64,000 bases of DNA. Source: Pseudomonas anatoliensis. Lineage in GTDB: Bacteria > Pseudomonadota > Gammaproteobacteria > Pseudomonadales > Pseudomonadaceae. The notes under the pieces are model-generated. The model saw only the letters and a program-made list of their open reading frames with translations. It ran no database searches and was not told where the DNA came from. Location of the stretch: NCBI RefSeq assembly GCF_017976235.1, contig NZ_JACVHC010000003.1, forward strand, positions 310,001 to 374,000, written 5' to 3'. The translations under genes and the position numbers were made by a program. This document shows, piece by piece, positions 47,089 through 55,799 of this stretch. The stretch's first letter is position 1; each line of letters starts with the position of its first letter.

Positions 47089-48462
47089 GTGACAGAACTG
47101 ACTCCACTGCAAAGCCTCTGGCTGACCGAAACCGTGCGCCTGCGCGAAGAACACGCAGGCCCTCTGGATGATCTGGAAGCCAATCGCCTGGCCCGCGCGG
47201 CCGGTGGCGATCTGCCGAGCCGCATTCAACGCCGCGCCTTGTGGCTGGCCGAGCGTGACGGACTGACCGCAGCCCTCAAACACTGGCTGCAAGGCGCGCG
47301 TCTGGCGTTGGTGTTGCTGATGATACTGGCGATGTTGAGTGGCGCCGGTCTGGCGTTCGCCGCGCTGGGCCAGACGCCGGTCAATGTGTTCTGGGCCTTG
47401 GGCAGCCTGCTCGGGCTGAACCTGATTCTGCTGTTGAGCTGGGCGCTGGGGCTGATTTTTGCCGGCGAACACGGCGCCACCCTCGGACGACTGTGGTTGT
47501 GGCTGAGCGAAAAACTCGCCCGCGACGCCAAAGCCGCACAACTGGCGCCGGCCCTGCTGTTGATGCTGCAACGCAAAAAACTCAATCGCTGGGCGCTCGG
47601 TGCACTGGTCAACGGCCTGTGGTTGCTGGTAATGCTCAGCGCGTTGGTTCTGCTGCTGACGCTGATGGCGACGCGGCGTTACGGCTTCGTCTGGGAAACA
47701 ACCATTCTCAGCGCCGATACCTTCATTCACGTCACACAGGCCCTCGGTCATCTGCCATCGTTGCTGGGGTTCAACGTGCCGACCGTAGACATGATCCGCG
47801 CCAGCGGCGACGGCGCTCTCGATATCGAAAGCGCTCGTCAGGCGTGGGCGACATGGCTGGTCGGCGTGCTGGTGGTTTATGGCGTGTTCCCGCGCCTGAT
47901 GTTGGCGCTGTTGTGCTTCTGGCGCTGGAACAGCGGCAAAGCGGCACTGCATCTGGATCTGAACCTGCCCGGCTACGCCCAACTGCGCGAACGCCTGATG
48001 CCGAGCAGTGAGCGCCTCGGTGTCAACGACCCCGAGCCGGCGCAGATGCATCGCGTCGAAAGCGGCGTCAGCGAACACGCCAGCGAAGGCGCGTTGCTGG
48101 TCGCGATCGAACTCGACGAGCAGCGCCCATGGCCACCCGCGCTGCCGAAAAACGTCAGCAACGCCGGCATTCTCGACAGCCGCGAGTCGCGCCATAAACT
48201 ACTCGAACAACTCAGCCGTTTTCCACCGGCGCGGCTGGCCATCGCCTGCGATCCACAGCGCTCGCCGGATCGCGGCAGCCTCGCGCTGATTGCCGAACTG
48301 GCGCGCAGCGCTGGCGCAACTCGCGTGTGGCTACTGCAACCGCCGCCCGGTGCAGCGCTGGATGCCGAACGTCTCGGCGACTGGCACATCGCGCTGCAAC
48401 AGCTTGAGCTGGAGTTTGCCGACAGCGCGCCGCTGAACTGGCTGGAGACCGGACATGACTGA
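47089..48462 (+). CDS. DUF2868 membrane protein
   Basis: 457 residues starting with GTG. Membrane helices lie near residues 67-90, 98-125, 165-200 and 255-280, with a soluble C-terminal third (about 300-457). DUF2868 proteins are always close to DUF3482 GTPases, as here, with an 8-base overlap. The pair is of unknown function; a membrane-anchored GTPase complex is a fair inference. The GTG is chosen by frame and because no ATG is suitable. Confidence 0.83.
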   Translation: MTELTPLQSLWLTETVRLREEHAGPLDDLEANRLARAAGGDLPSRIQRRALWLAERDGLTAALKHWLQGARLALVLLMILAMLSGAGLAFAALGQTPVNVFWALGSLLGLNLILLLSWALGLIFAGEHGATLGRLWLWLSEKLARDAKAAQLAPALLLMLQRKKLNRWALGALVNGLWLLVMLSALVLLLTLMATRRYGFVWETTILSADTFIHVTQALGHLPSLLGFNVPTVDMIRASGDGALDIESARQAWATWLVGVLVVYGVFPRLMLALLCFWRWNSGKAALHLDLNLPGYAQLRERLMPSSERLGVNDPEPAQMHRVESGVSEHASEGALLVAIELDEQRPWPPALPKNVSNAGILDSRESRHKLLEQLSRFPPARLAIACDPQRSPDRGSLALIAELARSAGATRVWLLQPPPGAALDAERLGDWHIALQQLELEFADSAPLNWLETGHD

Positions 48463-49831
48463 CGCCCGCAAAGCCCCGCTGAAACTGGCAGTGGTCGGCC
48501 ACACCAACGTCGGCAAGACGTCGCTGTTACGCACGCTGACCCGCGATGTCGGCTTCGGCGAAGTCTCCCATCGGCCGAGCACGACCCGACATGTCGAAGG
48601 CGCGCGATTGTCGGTGGACGGCGAGCCGTTGCTCGACCTCTACGACACACCGGGGCTGGAAGACGCCATCGCCCTGCTGGATTTTCTCGAACGCCTGGAA
48701 CGCCCCGGCGAACGCCTTGATGGCCCGGCGCGGCTGGCGCGATTTCTCGACGGCAGCGAGGCACGCCAGCGCTTCGAGCAAGAAGCCAAGGTGCTGCGAC
48801 AACTGCTCGCCTCGGATGCCGGTTTGTATGTGATCGACGCTCGTGAACCGGTGTTGGCCAAATATCGCGATGAGCTGGAAGTGCTGGCCAGTTGCGGCAA
48901 GCCGCTGCTGCCGGTACTGAATTTCGTCAGCAGTGCCAACCATCGCGAGCCGGATTGGCGCGAGGCGTTGGCGCGACTGGGCCTGCATGCGCTGGTGCGT
49001 TTCGACAGCGTCGCGCCGCCGGAGGATGGCGAGCGGCGGTTGTATGAAAGCCTCGCGCTGCTGCTGGAAAATGCGCGGCCACAACTGGAGCGCTTGATCG
49101 CCGATCAACAGGCTCAGCGTCTCGCACGCCAGCAAAGCGCTGCACGGCTGATCGCAGAATTGCTGATCGACTGCGCTGCGTGCCGACGCAGCGTGGTCAG
49201 TGAGGCCGAGCAGGAACAGCAAGCCATCAGCGAACTGCGCAAGGCTGTGCGTCAACGCGAACAGAAGTGTGTTGAGGCGTTGCTCAAGCTGTATGCGTTT
49301 CGCCCGCAGGATGCGGCGGCCAGTGATTTGCCGCTGCTGGACGGGCGCTGGGGCGATGACCTGTTCAATCCCGAGACGCTGAAGCAACTCGGTGTGCGGG
49401 TTGGCGGCGGTATCGCTGCCGGCGCGGCGGCGGGTGCCGGGGTGGATTTGCTGGTCGGCGGGATAACCCTCGGGGCCGCAGCGCTGGCCGGTGCGATTGC
49501 GGGTGGCGCGCTGCAAACGGCGCGCAGTTATGGCAGTCGTTTGCTCGGCAAGATCAAAGGGCAACGGGAATTGACCGTGGATGACGGGGTGTTGCGGTTG
49601 TTGGCGTTGCGTCAGCGGCAATTGCTACTGGCACTTGATCAGCGCGGGCACGCGGCGATGGACGCGGTTCAGGTGGCCACACCGCAGGACAAGACCTGGC
49701 GCGAGGGCAAGTTGCCCGAGGCGCTAAGCAAGGCGCGGGCGCATCCGCAGTGGTCATCGCTCAATCCGCACGCGAAGTTGAATCAGGGGGAAAGGCAGGA
49801 GCAGATTGAGTCTCTGGCTGTAGATTTGTAG
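48455..49831 (+). CDS. DUF3482 domain GTPase
   Basis: 458 residues. An Era/YqeH-like GTPase domain is at the N-terminus: G1 is VVGHTNVGKTSLLRTL (residues 14-29), G3 is DTPGLEDA, and the G4 region is LPVLNFVSSANH, which departs from NKxD. The C-terminal half is DUF3482, with a Gly/Ala-rich hydrophobic hairpin (GVRVGGGIAAGAAAGAGVDL) resembling the membrane-inserting glycine-zipper helices of dynamin-like or translocon-type proteins. Partner of the DUF2868 protein. Confidence 0.85.
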   Translation: MTDARKAPLKLAVVGHTNVGKTSLLRTLTRDVGFGEVSHRPSTTRHVEGARLSVDGEPLLDLYDTPGLEDAIALLDFLERLERPGERLDGPARLARFLDGSEARQRFEQEAKVLRQLLASDAGLYVIDAREPVLAKYRDELEVLASCGKPLLPVLNFVSSANHREPDWREALARLGLHALVRFDSVAPPEDGERRLYESLALLLENARPQLERLIADQQAQRLARQQSAARLIAELLIDCAACRRSVVSEAEQEQQAISELRKAVRQREQKCVEALLKLYAFRPQDAAASDLPLLDGRWGDDLFNPETLKQLGVRVGGGIAAGAAAGAGVDLLVGGITLGAAALAGAIAGGALQTARSYGSRLLGKIKGQRELTVDDGVLRLLALRQRQLLLALDQRGHAAMDAVQVATPQDKTWREGKLPEALSKARAHPQWSSLNPHAKLNQGERQEQIESLAVDL

Positions 49832-49845
49832 CGCTTGATCTGGCG

Positions 49846-49917
49846 CCATCGCGAGCAGGCTCACTCCTACAATGGATCGCGCTCATCTTGTAGGAGTGAG
49901 CCTGCTCGCGATAGCCG
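49846..49917. repeat. REP pair, gtaggagtgagcctgctcgcgat family
   Basis: The arms 49846-49873 and 49889-49917 are inverted copies (reading TGTAGGAGTGAGCCTGCTCG) around a short spacer, between the DUF3482 gene and the convergent phosphonate locus. A second copy is at 51651-51724. Confidence 0.9.
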
Positions 49918-49934
49918 CAACTCAGTCTAGAGAC

Positions 49935-50492
49935 TCAAATTGTCAGCAGCCGCGCCGCTTTCTCCTTCAATACATCCAAATCAATCACCGCCACCGCCCT
50001 CTCCTTGGCCAACTCATCCCACTGGCGCATGCGCAAACTCACCGCGCACAACGGATCCCGTTCAAATACCTCAGCTTCGGCCTCGGTCATCACCCCGCCC
50101 TGATACTCCAGCGTGCGCCGACTCGCTTCACTCAACCGATCGAAATACCCGGGCTCGCGCAACGTCAGGTAACGCTTGGCCTGCACGTGATATTCCACCA
50201 GCCGCGCCATGCGTTCGCTGAATCCGGCCTCACGCAAATAATCCGCCCCGAGCCGTTCATGGCTGACCACGCCATAACCGCCCATGTTCTCCGCGCCCTC
50301 GGCACACAAATGGCCGATGTCATGAAAGAACGCCGCCAGCACCACTTCGTCGTCGAAGCCCTCGGCGATAGCCAGTTCGGCCGCCTGGGACATGTGCTCG
50401 ATCTGCGACACCGGTTCGCCGATGTAATCACGAGTGCCGAAGCGCTCATACAACCCGAACACCCTCGCCACGACTTGCTCATGACCTGCCAT
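49935..50492 (-). CDS. Phosphonate-operon HD domain protein (PhnZ-like)
   Basis: 185 residues from the ATG at 50492, which overlaps the upstream stop. HD-domain ligands are visible: EPVSQIEHMSQAA, FFHDIGHLC, SHERLGADYL and YHVQAKRYL, arranged as in PhnZ, a mixed-valence diiron oxygenase that splits the C-P bond of hydroxylated 2-aminoethylphosphonate. The family is known from phosphonate degradation operons. No PhnY-type 2-oxoglutarate dioxygenase is present here to make the hydroxylated substrate. Confidence 0.85.
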   Translation of the reverse strand: MAGHEQVVARVFGLYERFGTRDYIGEPVSQIEHMSQAAELAIAEGFDDEVVLAAFFHDIGHLCAEGAENMGGYGVVSHERLGADYLREAGFSERMARLVEYHVQAKRYLTLREPGYFDRLSEASRRTLEYQGGVMTEAEAEVFERDPLCAVSLRMRQWDELAKERAVAVIDLDVLKEKAARLLTI

Positions 50493-51625
50493 CAAACTTC
50501 CTCCAGCAACTGCACCACATTGCGTTCGGCCATTGCCGGACCAACGCTCATACCGACGCCGGTGTGCATCAACGCCACACTCAAACCCGGTGCCGGGCGC
50601 AAGAACGAAAACGGCCCCGGCCCCCGAGAACCATAGACGCCCTGCCAGCGCTCGACCACTTGCACCTTGCAACCCAGGGTCTGTTCGGCCAGCTCAAGCA
50701 TCCAGGTGTCGACTTGTTCGGCGTTGAACGGTGATGGGTCGCTGCCGTAATAGTGCGAGTCGCCGATGATCAACTCGCCATACGGCGTCGGGCTGATCAG
50801 CAGGTGGATGCCGTTTTCGTGCAGGTGCGGTTGCTCGCGCAGAATCTGCCCTTGTACCGCCGCCGCTTCCGGCAGATCGGCGAAGGCGCCGTAGTGCACG
50901 CAGCTCAGGCCGGTGAGCAAGGCGTGTTGCAGATTCAACTCGACTTGCGGTTTGGCGCGAAGCATTTGCAGGCGGCAGATTTGCGGGTCGAGCGCGGCAA
51001 TCGGCTCGGCCAACAACGTTTGATAATCGTGGCCGGAGCAGACGATGATCTGCTTGGCAGTGAACGTCCCTGCGGTGCTTTGCAGGCGTCCGGGCTCGAC
51101 ATCGCGCACCAGCGTGGAGAATTGGAATTCGACACCGAGGTCGCGGCGCAGATAGTCGATCAGCGCCGGAATGGCTTCGCGCGAGTACAGCTGTTGATCG
51201 TCCATCCCGTGTAACGCGGCGCGGTGGTGGCTGAACTGGCCGTTGTACAGATCGCGCAATGCGGCGCCGCGCAGCAAGTCGACGTTGTAACCGTGTTCAA
51301 CGGCGCGGCGGCTGCAAAAGGCTTCGAGCAGATGCTCTTCGGCTTCGCTGCGGGCGAACAGGTACGAGCCGTTGCGCTTGATTTGCAGCCCGGCGAGTTG
51401 TGCCCAATCGCCCCAGATGTCGCGGCTTGCCTTGGCCAGTTCGAGCATTTGGCCGGGCGGTTGGCCGGTGACCAATGCCTGGCCGAAATTGCGCACCGAA
51501 GCGCCGAGTGGCGTGGCGGTGCGTTCGAATACGACGACCTTGAGACCGCGTTTGGCGGCGGCGTAGGCGTGAGAGAGGCCGAGGATGCCGGCGCCGACGA
51601 TCAGCAGGTCTTTGTGTTGTGTCAT
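50492..51625 (-). CDS. Phosphonate-operon FAD-dependent oxidoreductase
   Basis: 377 residues of the glycine-oxidase/DAO-like superfamily. The FAD motif is VGAGILGLSHAYAA (residues 10-23), with GASVRNFGQAL soon after, typical of FAD oxidoreductases tied to phosphonate operons (TIGR03364-like). Related proteins oxidise 2-aminoethylphosphonate or its N-methyl form to phosphonoacetaldehyde. It overlaps the HD gene by one base and is followed upstream by the transporter genes. Confidence 0.86.
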   Translation of the reverse strand: MTQHKDLLIVGAGILGLSHAYAAAKRGLKVVVFERTATPLGASVRNFGQALVTGQPPGQMLELAKASRDIWGDWAQLAGLQIKRNGSYLFARSEAEEHLLEAFCSRRAVEHGYNVDLLRGAALRDLYNGQFSHHRAALHGMDDQQLYSREAIPALIDYLRRDLGVEFQFSTLVRDVEPGRLQSTAGTFTAKQIIVCSGHDYQTLLAEPIAALDPQICRLQMLRAKPQVELNLQHALLTGLSCVHYGAFADLPEAAAVQGQILREQPHLHENGIHLLISPTPYGELIIGDSHYYGSDPSPFNAEQVDTWMLELAEQTLGCKVQVVERWQGVYGSRGPGPFSFLRPAPGLSVALMHTGVGMSVGPAMAERNVVQLLEEV

Positions 51626-51650
51626 CTGGATATTTCCCTGAATTCAGAAC

Positions 51651-51724
51651 CGCTATCGCGAGCAGGCTCACTCCTACAATTGGAATGCGTTCCCATGTAG
51701 GAGTGAGCCTGCTCGCGATGAGGC
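51651..51724. repeat. REP pair between FAD oxidoreductase and binding-protein genes
   Basis: The arms are inverted copies of CTATCGCGAGCAGGCTCACT and its complement with about 15 bases between. It separates the oxidative genes from the transporter genes and may split their mRNA levels. Confidence 0.9.
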
Positions 51725-51743
51725 CCTGTCAGATTGCGAAGAT

Positions 51744-52769
51744 TTACTTGGCGGCGACTTTCTCGGACTTGCCGTCATAGCGCTTGCGCCACTCGGTCAG
51801 GATTTCGTCGCGATTTTTCGAGGCCCAGGCGAAGTCGTTCTTGATCAGACGCTGCTCGTAGTCGGCCGGCAATTCGGTCTGCGGCTTGGCGATGCCCGGC
51901 TGCGCGAGGACGGCGAAGTTCTCTTTGTACAAGTCCATCGCCTCGGCGCTGGCGGAGAAGTCAGCGAGTTTCTTCGCGGCCTCTTCATGCGGCGTGCCTT
52001 TGATCACGGCGGTCGCCTCGATCTCCCAGCCCAGACCTTCCTTCGGCAGGATGATGTCCAGTGGCGCGCCCTGACGCTTCAACTGAACCGCCGGGTATTC
52101 AAAGGATATGCCGATCGGGAATTCGCCGGCCGCGGCCAGTTTGCATGGCTTGGAACCGGAGTGGACGTACTGGCCGATGTTCTGATGCAGGCCATCCATG
52201 TAGGCCCAGCCCTGTTTCTCGCCGAAGGTTTGCAGCCAGGCGCTGACGTCGAGGAAACCCGTGCCGGACGAGGCCGGGTTAGGCATGACGATCTTGCCTT
52301 TGTACTCAGGCTTGGTCAGATCCTGCCAGCTCACTGGCTTGGTCAGACCCTGCTTTTCGGCCTCAATCGTGTTGAAGCAGATGGTTGCGGCCCAGACATC
52401 CATGCCGACCCAGGCTGGCGGGTTGGCGGCGTCGCGGTAGTTCGCGCCGATCTTGCCCAGATCCTTTGGCGCGTAGCTTTGCAGCATGCCTTGCTGATCG
52501 AGAATAGCCAGGCTGGACGCCGCCAGCCCCCATACGGCGTCAGCCTGCGGGCGAGCCTTTTCGGCCAGCAGTTTGGCGGTGATGATCCCGGTGGAATCGC
52601 GCACCCACTTGATCTCGACGTCCGGGTTGGCTTTTTCGAAGGCTTCTTTGTAGGTCTTCAGCTGTTCGGCTTCGAGGGCGGTGTACACCGTCAACTCGGT
52701 TTTTGCCGCGAAGGCATTCAGGCTGAAAGTAGCGAGCACAGCAGCGGCCAGGGCCATAGGCTTGAACAT
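51744..52769 (-). CDS. aepX: 2-aminoethylphosphonate-binding periplasmic protein
   Basis: 341 residues with a signal peptide (MFKPMALAAAVLATFSLNAFA). It belongs to the iron-transport-like (FbpA fold) binding proteins: LTVYTALEAEQLKTYKEAF, VWGLAASSLAILDQQGML, GKIVMPNPASSGTGF and GISFEYPAVQLKRQGAPL. In this context, with FAD and HD oxidases, the ligand is likely 2-aminoethylphosphonate (AepX or PhnS2 type) rather than iron. Upstream genes encode its permease and ATPase. Confidence 0.85.
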   Translation of the reverse strand: MFKPMALAAAVLATFSLNAFAAKTELTVYTALEAEQLKTYKEAFEKANPDVEIKWVRDSTGIITAKLLAEKARPQADAVWGLAASSLAILDQQGMLQSYAPKDLGKIGANYRDAANPPAWVGMDVWAATICFNTIEAEKQGLTKPVSWQDLTKPEYKGKIVMPNPASSGTGFLDVSAWLQTFGEKQGWAYMDGLHQNIGQYVHSGSKPCKLAAAGEFPIGISFEYPAVQLKRQGAPLDIILPKEGLGWEIEATAVIKGTPHEEAAKKLADFSASAEAMDLYKENFAVLAQPGIAKPQTELPADYEQRLIKNDFAWASKNRDEILTEWRKRYDGKSEKVAAK

Positions 52770-52803
52770 GATCGATATCCTGTCTTTGAGTTGAGGGTGT
52801 GAG

Positions 52804-54528
52804 TCAGTGACCGGGCGCGGTTTGCCGCCAGGCCTGGGAGCGGCGCAACAAGCCGCGCGAAGCCCACGCCAGCAGCAAGGACACGCCCGCCGAGGTGAAC
52901 AGAATCAGGGTCGACATCGCCGCCGCGCCGCCAACGTTGCCGGCGTCATCCATGTTCAGCACCGCCACCGCCGCGAGGATGGTGTCGGGGCTGTAGAGGA
53001 AGATCGCGGCGGACACGGTGGTCATCGCCGAGACGAACAGGTAGCGCACGATGTCCAGCAACGCCGGCAGGCAGATCGGCACGGTCACGCGCAGGTAGTG
53101 CCGATACAGCGGCGCCTTGAGCGACAGCGCGGCGGCTTCGAACTCGGCGTCGAGTTGGCGCAGCGCGGTGGTCGCGGTCATTTGTGCGGTGGTCAGATAG
53201 TGAGCAATGGTGCAGACGATCAGCAGCGTCATCGTCCCGTACAGCACGTGCAGTGGATTGCCGGTCAGGTTGAAAAAGAAGACGTAACCCAGACCGAGCA
53301 CCAGCCCCGGCACCGCCATCGGAATAAAACTGAGCATGCGCAACGCCAGGTTGAGGCCGCGCTGAGTGCGGGTCTTCTCCATCAGGTAAGCGCCGGTGAA
53401 GATCAGCACGCTGCCGATCAGCGCCGTACCCAACGCCATCTTCAAGCTGTTGCTGTAGGCCAGCCAGCCACCGCCGGCCGTCTCGTTGAACTGGTAGTGA
53501 TTGAGCGACAGCGACAGGTTGTACGGCCAGAACTTCACCAACGAGGAGAACACCGCCATGCCGAACACCAGCAGCAACGCCGCGCTGATCAACAGGACAA
53601 TCGCCAGATAGCAGCTATCGCGCAGTTTCGACGGTGCCGGTTTGAACACCTGAGCGCGACCGCTCATGGAGTCGCCGTGACGTCGACGCAGCCAGGCATC
53701 AACCCCGAAGCTGAACAGCGCCGGCACCAACAGCACCATGCCGATCAATGCGCCGCGACCGAATTGTTGCTGGCCGACTACCGCTTTGTAAGCTTCCAGC
53801 GCCAGCACTTGATAGTCGCCACCGACCACTACCGGCACACCGAAGTCGGTGATGGTCAGGGTGAACACCAGACAGAACGCGGCGAACACAGCCTGACGCG
53901 TCGCCGGCCAGGTGATGCTGCGAAAGGCCTTGGCGGGACTGGCGCCCATGCTCGACGCGGCATCGAACAAGCGCGCATCGGCCAGCGACAATGCCGAGAG
54001 CAGAATCATCAGCGCATGGGGAAAGGTGTAGATCACCTCACCCAGCACAATTCCCCAGAACCCGTAAATGTTGTCCGAGAGCAGCCCGCGCAACATGCCT
54101 TGGTTGCCGAACAGATAGACCAGCGCAATGCCCGGCAGCATCGACGGCGCCATCAGCGGCAGCAGGGAAATCCCGCGCCAGATGCCCTTCGCCGGTATCA
54201 ATGTGCGTTGCAGTGCGTAGGCAAACAGGTAGGCCAGCGGTACGACGATGGCCGCGACGCTGAGAGAAACTTTCAGGCTGTTGCCGAGCAGCCAGTGAAA
54301 ATTCTCGCTGGTCACCAACTCCTTCGCCGCGACCCAACCACCGCCCTGCCCGGCCTCGCTGCTGAAACCACGCCAGAAGATCGCGAGCAACGGCAGCAAC
54401 ACTGCAACGCCGAGCAATACCAGCAACAGAACTTTGCCGCCGACGACAAAAATGCGGTCGCCGATCTCGGCTTTCGAGGACTGTCGCACCTGCTTGTGCG
54501 GTAGCGGCAGCGCGAGGTTGCTGTTCAT
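52804..54528 (-). CDS. aepW: 2-aminoethylphosphonate ABC permease (fused two-domain)
   Basis: 574 residues, about twelve membrane helices in two homologous BPD-transport halves, each with an EAA loop (DARLFDAASSMGASPAKAF and the later LDAEFEAAALSLKAPLYRHY). The fused-permease design is that of FbpB-type importers and of 2-AEP importers. It overlaps the ATPase gene by one base, so expression is coupled. Confidence 0.86.
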   Translation of the reverse strand: MNSNLALPLPHKQVRQSSKAEIGDRIFVVGGKVLLLVLLGVAVLLPLLAIFWRGFSSEAGQGGGWVAAKELVTSENFHWLLGNSLKVSLSVAAIVVPLAYLFAYALQRTLIPAKGIWRGISLLPLMAPSMLPGIALVYLFGNQGMLRGLLSDNIYGFWGIVLGEVIYTFPHALMILLSALSLADARLFDAASSMGASPAKAFRSITWPATRQAVFAAFCLVFTLTITDFGVPVVVGGDYQVLALEAYKAVVGQQQFGRGALIGMVLLVPALFSFGVDAWLRRRHGDSMSGRAQVFKPAPSKLRDSCYLAIVLLISAALLLVFGMAVFSSLVKFWPYNLSLSLNHYQFNETAGGGWLAYSNSLKMALGTALIGSVLIFTGAYLMEKTRTQRGLNLALRMLSFIPMAVPGLVLGLGYVFFFNLTGNPLHVLYGTMTLLIVCTIAHYLTTAQMTATTALRQLDAEFEAAALSLKAPLYRHYLRVTVPICLPALLDIVRYLFVSAMTTVSAAIFLYSPDTILAAVAVLNMDDAGNVGGAAAMSTLILFTSAGVSLLLAWASRGLLRRSQAWRQTAPGH

Positions 54529-55604
54529 CAGGCAAACACCTGCAGGCTGCGCGGCGGCAAGGCGACCATGATCTGCTGGGCGCCGAGGCGCGGCATGGCT
54601 TCCGGCGCCAGCTCGGCGAGCAGTGCGTGGCCCGGCAATTGATCGAGTTCGAAACTCATGCGGCAGCGGTTGCCGAGGAAGGTGATCTCGCGGACTTTCG
54701 CCGGGAACAGGTTCTCCTCATGCACCAGCGGATTGACGTTGATCGCTTCCGGGCGGCAGAACAAACGGCCCGATGCACGCTGGACGCTGCCGTCACTCAG
54801 GCGCAGGTTCATGCCGCCGACCTGGGCGTGGCTTTCGCTGCTGCGCTGGAACGGCAGCCAGTTGCCCTGACCGACAAACTCGGCCACGAACGGCGTGGCC
54901 GGGCGGTTGTAGATTTCCTGCGGGGTGGCGTATTGCTCGACACGGCCGTTGTTCATCACCGCGATGCGATCGGCCATCAACATGGCTTCGTCCTGATTGT
55001 GGGTGACCATCAGGGTGGTGATGCCGAGGTTGCGTTGCAGTTGGCGCAGTTCGGTGCACAGATGCTCGCGGACTCGGGCATCGAGGGCCGACATCGGTTC
55101 ATCGAGCAGCAGCAACGACGGCGCCGGAGCCAAGGCTCGAGCGAGCGCAACGCGCTGTTGCTGACCGCCGGACAATTGGCCGGGGTACTTTTTCTCACTG
55201 CCGATAAGGCCGACCAGCTCCAGCATCTGACCGACGCGACGGCGTACTTCCTCGCGACCACTGCCGGCGAGGCCGTAGGCAATGTTCGCTTCGACGGTCA
55301 GATTGGGGAACAGCGCGTAGGACTGGAACAGAATCCCGTAGTCGCGAGCTTGCGGGGCGAGGTGCGAGACGTCGCGGTCACCGAGATAGAGTTCGCCGCT
55401 GTCCTGCTTCTCCAGACCGGCGATGCAGCGCAGCAACGTGGTCTTGCCGCAGCCCGAGGGGCCGAGCAGGCACACCAGCTCACCGGCGGCGACGTCCAGG
55501 GAGACGTTATCCAGCGCGGTGAAAGCGCCGAAGCGCTTCTGCACGCTGCGCACTTTCATCGGTGCACCGGGGTTGGTCAGGGCAGTTGCAATGGCAGGAT
55601 TCAT
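54528..55604 (-). CDS. aepV: 2-aminoethylphosphonate ABC ATPase
   Basis: 358 residues. Walker A GPSGCGKTTLLRCI (about 49-62), signature LSGGQQQRVALARA, Walker B LLLLDEPMSALD, switch His in MVTHNQDEAM, and a C-terminal TOBE-like regulatory domain. First gene of the transporter operon, with a MNPAIATALT start; a shorter start at the Met of APMKVRSVQKRF is possible. Likely induced through the LysR gene nearby. Confidence 0.86.
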   Translation of the reverse strand: MNPAIATALTNPGAPMKVRSVQKRFGAFTALDNVSLDVAAGELVCLLGPSGCGKTTLLRCIAGLEKQDSGELYLGDRDVSHLAPQARDYGILFQSYALFPNLTVEANIAYGLAGSGREEVRRRVGQMLELVGLIGSEKKYPGQLSGGQQQRVALARALAPAPSLLLLDEPMSALDARVREHLCTELRQLQRNLGITTLMVTHNQDEAMLMADRIAVMNNGRVEQYATPQEIYNRPATPFVAEFVGQGNWLPFQRSSESHAQVGGMNLRLSDGSVQRASGRLFCRPEAINVNPLVHEENLFPAKVREITFLGNRCRMSFELDQLPGHALLAELAPEAMPRLGAQQIMVALPPRSLQVFA

Positions 55605-55713
55605 GGACAGACCTCATCAAGCAGATGAGGCCAATCCTAGGGTTGTAATGCGTCCGTCATGTGGCAGTGAGGCAAAAACGGCCGATAGTGGTATTCGGGG
55701 ATTTTGGTTGAAA

Positions 55714-55799
55714 GTCAAAAGATCGCAGCCTTCGGCAGCTCCTACATTGGAATGCGTCCCCCTGTAGGAGCTGCCGAAGGCTGCGATCTTTTGATCTTC
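55714..55799. repeat. Two facing REP units upstream of aepV
   Basis: Units 55714-55746 and 55763-55799 are inverted. The second abuts the LysR stop: on the minus strand the TGA at 55798-55800 runs straight into AGATCAAAAGATCG. Confidence 0.87.

Noticed and set aside
51744..55604. Iron(III) ABC importer
   Set aside because: The binding protein, fused permease and ATPase resemble Fbp-type iron importers, but linkage to phosphonate-type FAD, HD and LysR genes makes 2-aminoethylphosphonate more likely. Not excluded by sequence alone.
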